A DNA stretch of 13,629 nt from Baffinella frigidus. Lineage: Eukaryota > Cryptophyceae > Cryptomonadales > Baffinellaceae. The position numbers and the translations under genes are program-made. This document shows positions 12,549 through 13,629 of the stretch, in pieces. The notes beneath the pieces are model-generated. The model was not told the DNA's origin. It made no database searches and saw only the letters and a program-made list of their open reading frames with translations. The number at the start of each line of letters is the position of its first letter. The first letter of the stretch is position 1. The DNA is taken from the NCBI GenBank assembly GCA_026770585.1, contig MU647524.1, positions 10,092 through 23,720 on the forward strand, given 5' to 3'.

Positions 12549-12682
12549 ATCCGGGAACATCGATTAATTTAATGAAAATGGGCAATGCAATTTACTACAC
12601 ATTTGCTTTACTATTACTAGTAAAAGCCTTCTGTGTGGTAATTCGTTGCCCATTTTCATTATATTAAATGATGCACCCGGAT
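12549..12682. repeat. ~134-bp hairpin element
   Basis: Arms ATCCGGGAACATCGATTAAT and onward (12549-12602) against the complement at 12631-12682. They include TAATGAAAATGGGCAA paired with TTGCCCATTTTCATTA. The A/T-rich loop includes TACTATTACTAGTA. No ORF. Likely a separate MITE family. Confidence 0.7.
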
Positions 12683-12697
12683 TAACCTGCCCCGCCG

Positions 12698-12920
12698 TGT
12701 ATTATAATACATCCAGAAGCCGTAAAATACATATAGAAACAGTATAATACATTTAAAAGCTGTAGGCTACATTTCGAGGCCTGCAAATCCCTCAAGTGGC
12801 GAGGGGGTCCAAATAGACCCCCGATAGGTCCTAGGCAGGTCCTAGGGCCCTACGGTAGGGCGTATGAGCCTACTCGCCACTTCAGGATAATAAGTTTAAA
12901 AGCTGTAGAATACAGCCTCG
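12698..12920 (+). repeat. ~20-bp minisatellite split by MITE B5
   Basis: Units at 12698, 12722, 12742 and 12762 follow GTATAATACATTTAAAAGCT loosely. After the MITE at 12786-12889 the array resumes with TTTAAAAGCTGTAGAATACA (12894-12913). The MITE therefore inserted into a pre-existing array. Confidence 0.65.
12786..12889 (+). mobile_element. Family B MITE, copy B5 (104 bp)
   Basis: AATCCCTCAAGTGGCGAG to CTCGCCACTTCAGGATA. The left stem is GGGGGTC/GACCCCC (12803-12809 with 12816-12822), unlike that of any other copy but perfectly paired. The core CCTAGGCAGGTCCTAGGGCC, then CTACGGTAGGGCGTATGAGC, is intact. Confidence 0.8.
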
Positions 12921-13195
12921 TGTGGTTAGAGATTGGTATTTTATTGCCGAACAACTAGCGCCAGCACCGCACCTCGCACGCTCCGTAGGACGTGCTGCCC
13001 TTAGTCGCTTTTCATTCACGTGTTCTGTGTCTCATCTAGCTGTCGCGGGGCCCACCCTGAACTGAATCTGAGGTTACTGATTACTGAATTTATTAAAGAG
13101 GGTTCGCCGTTATTGCCTAACCCGTGCCATTACCAGACTATGATCGGTCCATTTTATACCCCGCTGAGGTTTCCGCGGTCTAGGGCTCGCATGTA
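12921..13195. other. No gene or repeat recognised
   Basis: Unique sequence of mixed composition with no notable ORF. A small palindromic phrase AGGTTACTGATTACTGAATT near 13070 is unremarkable. Confidence 0.5.
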
Positions 13196-13512
13196 AGGCC
13201 TAGGGTTTAGGGTCTCAGGGTTAAGGGTCTCAGGGTTTAGGGTCTCAGGGTTTAGGGTCTCAGGGTTGAAGGTTTAGGGTTTAGGTTTGAGGGTTTAGGG
13301 TTTAGGGTTTAGGGTTTAGAGTTTAAGGTTTAGGGTTGAGGTTTGAGGGTTTAGGGTTTAGGGTTTAGGGTTTAGAGTTTAAGGTTTAGGGTTGAGGTTT
13401 GAGGGTTTAGGGTTTAGGGTTTAGGGTTTAGGGTTTAGAGTTTAGGGTTGAGGGTTGAGGGTGAAGAGTTTAGGGTTTGGGGTTGAGGATTTAGGGTTGA
13501 GGGTTGAGGGTG
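13196..13512 (+). repeat. TTTAGGG array with higher-order units
   Basis: 13200-13265 repeats a 15-bp unit GGGTTTAGGGTCTCA about four times. From 13289 a 56-bp unit made of eight heptamer-like pieces (four GGGTTTA, then GAGTTTA, AGGTTTA, GGGTTGA, GGTTT) occurs twice exactly, at 13289-13344 and 13345-13400, with a third modified unit after that. Confidence 0.85.
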
Positions 13513-13513
13513 T

Positions 13514-13597
13514 GATCCGAAAGCAAGCATGGCTTTTCTGCAGATAAGTTCCAGTGTCCGCCTATGTTGGGAGCTCGAAGAACCTAAAGGACCTAAA
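13514..13597 (+). repeat. R1 repeat fragment
   Basis: GATCCGAAAGCAAGCATGGC to CCTATGTTGGGAGC and AACCTAAAGGACCTAAAA. It has the 3' end of R1 with the middle hairpin region decayed, and is embedded in heptamers that resume at 13599-13629. Confidence 0.65.
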
Positions 13598-13629
13598 ATG
13601 AGGGTTAAGGGTTGAGGGTTGAGGGTTGA

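Overview
The window looks like repeat-dense nuclear DNA of a eukaryote with plant/algal-type TTTAGGG telomere heptamers. No bacterial-style operons, ribosome binding sites, rRNA, tRNA or CRISPR array were found. A large algal nuclear genome fits best: heptamer tracts are spread through the sequence, palindromic miniature transposons are abundant, and two GC-rich genes show strong third-position GC. A prasinophyte green alga such as Cymbomonas is a guess from general familiarity and is not proven here; other algal lineages also carry TTTAGGG.

Layout. Positions 1-8200 and 10950-13629 hold almost no credible genes. They are a mosaic of (i) degenerate heptamer arrays, G-rich on + at 1-140, 376-625, 1606-1740, 5734-5818, 6172-7130 and 13196-13629, and C-rich on + at 2007-2100, 2670-2980, 3636-3715 and 10551-10830; (ii) a ~121-bp palindromic TA-flanked MITE, called family A here, with about eleven copies; (iii) a ~105-bp TA-flanked MITE, family B, with five copies sharing part of family A's core; (iv) a ~440-bp repeat, R1, in two inverted copies plus four fragments, with conserved small hairpins; (v) a ~50-bp dispersed motif, family C; and (vi) several single hairpin elements of 130-250 bp.

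The gene island is 8238-10946. A minus-strand ORF (235 codons from its first ATG) and a plus-strand gene (343 codons in its main exon) diverge from a ~580-bp intergenic region. Neither resembles a family I recognise; both are Arg/Ser-rich and largely low-complexity. The plus gene seems to continue past its apparent stop. Two more high-GC3 coding segments lie at 10741-10782 and 10833-10946, each separated from the preceding segment by a telomere-like tract bounded by a short direct repeat. Removing each tract with one repeat copy restores one reading frame ending at TAG 10944-10946. The tracts act either as introns or as recent disruptive insertions, and this is the most interesting observation in the window.

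The second is family B: each copy carries a near-palindrome at the same place, with a different stem sequence but kept pairing. The third is R1, whose hairpins, one with a UNCG-type C(TACG)G loop, keep pairing while bases change between copies.
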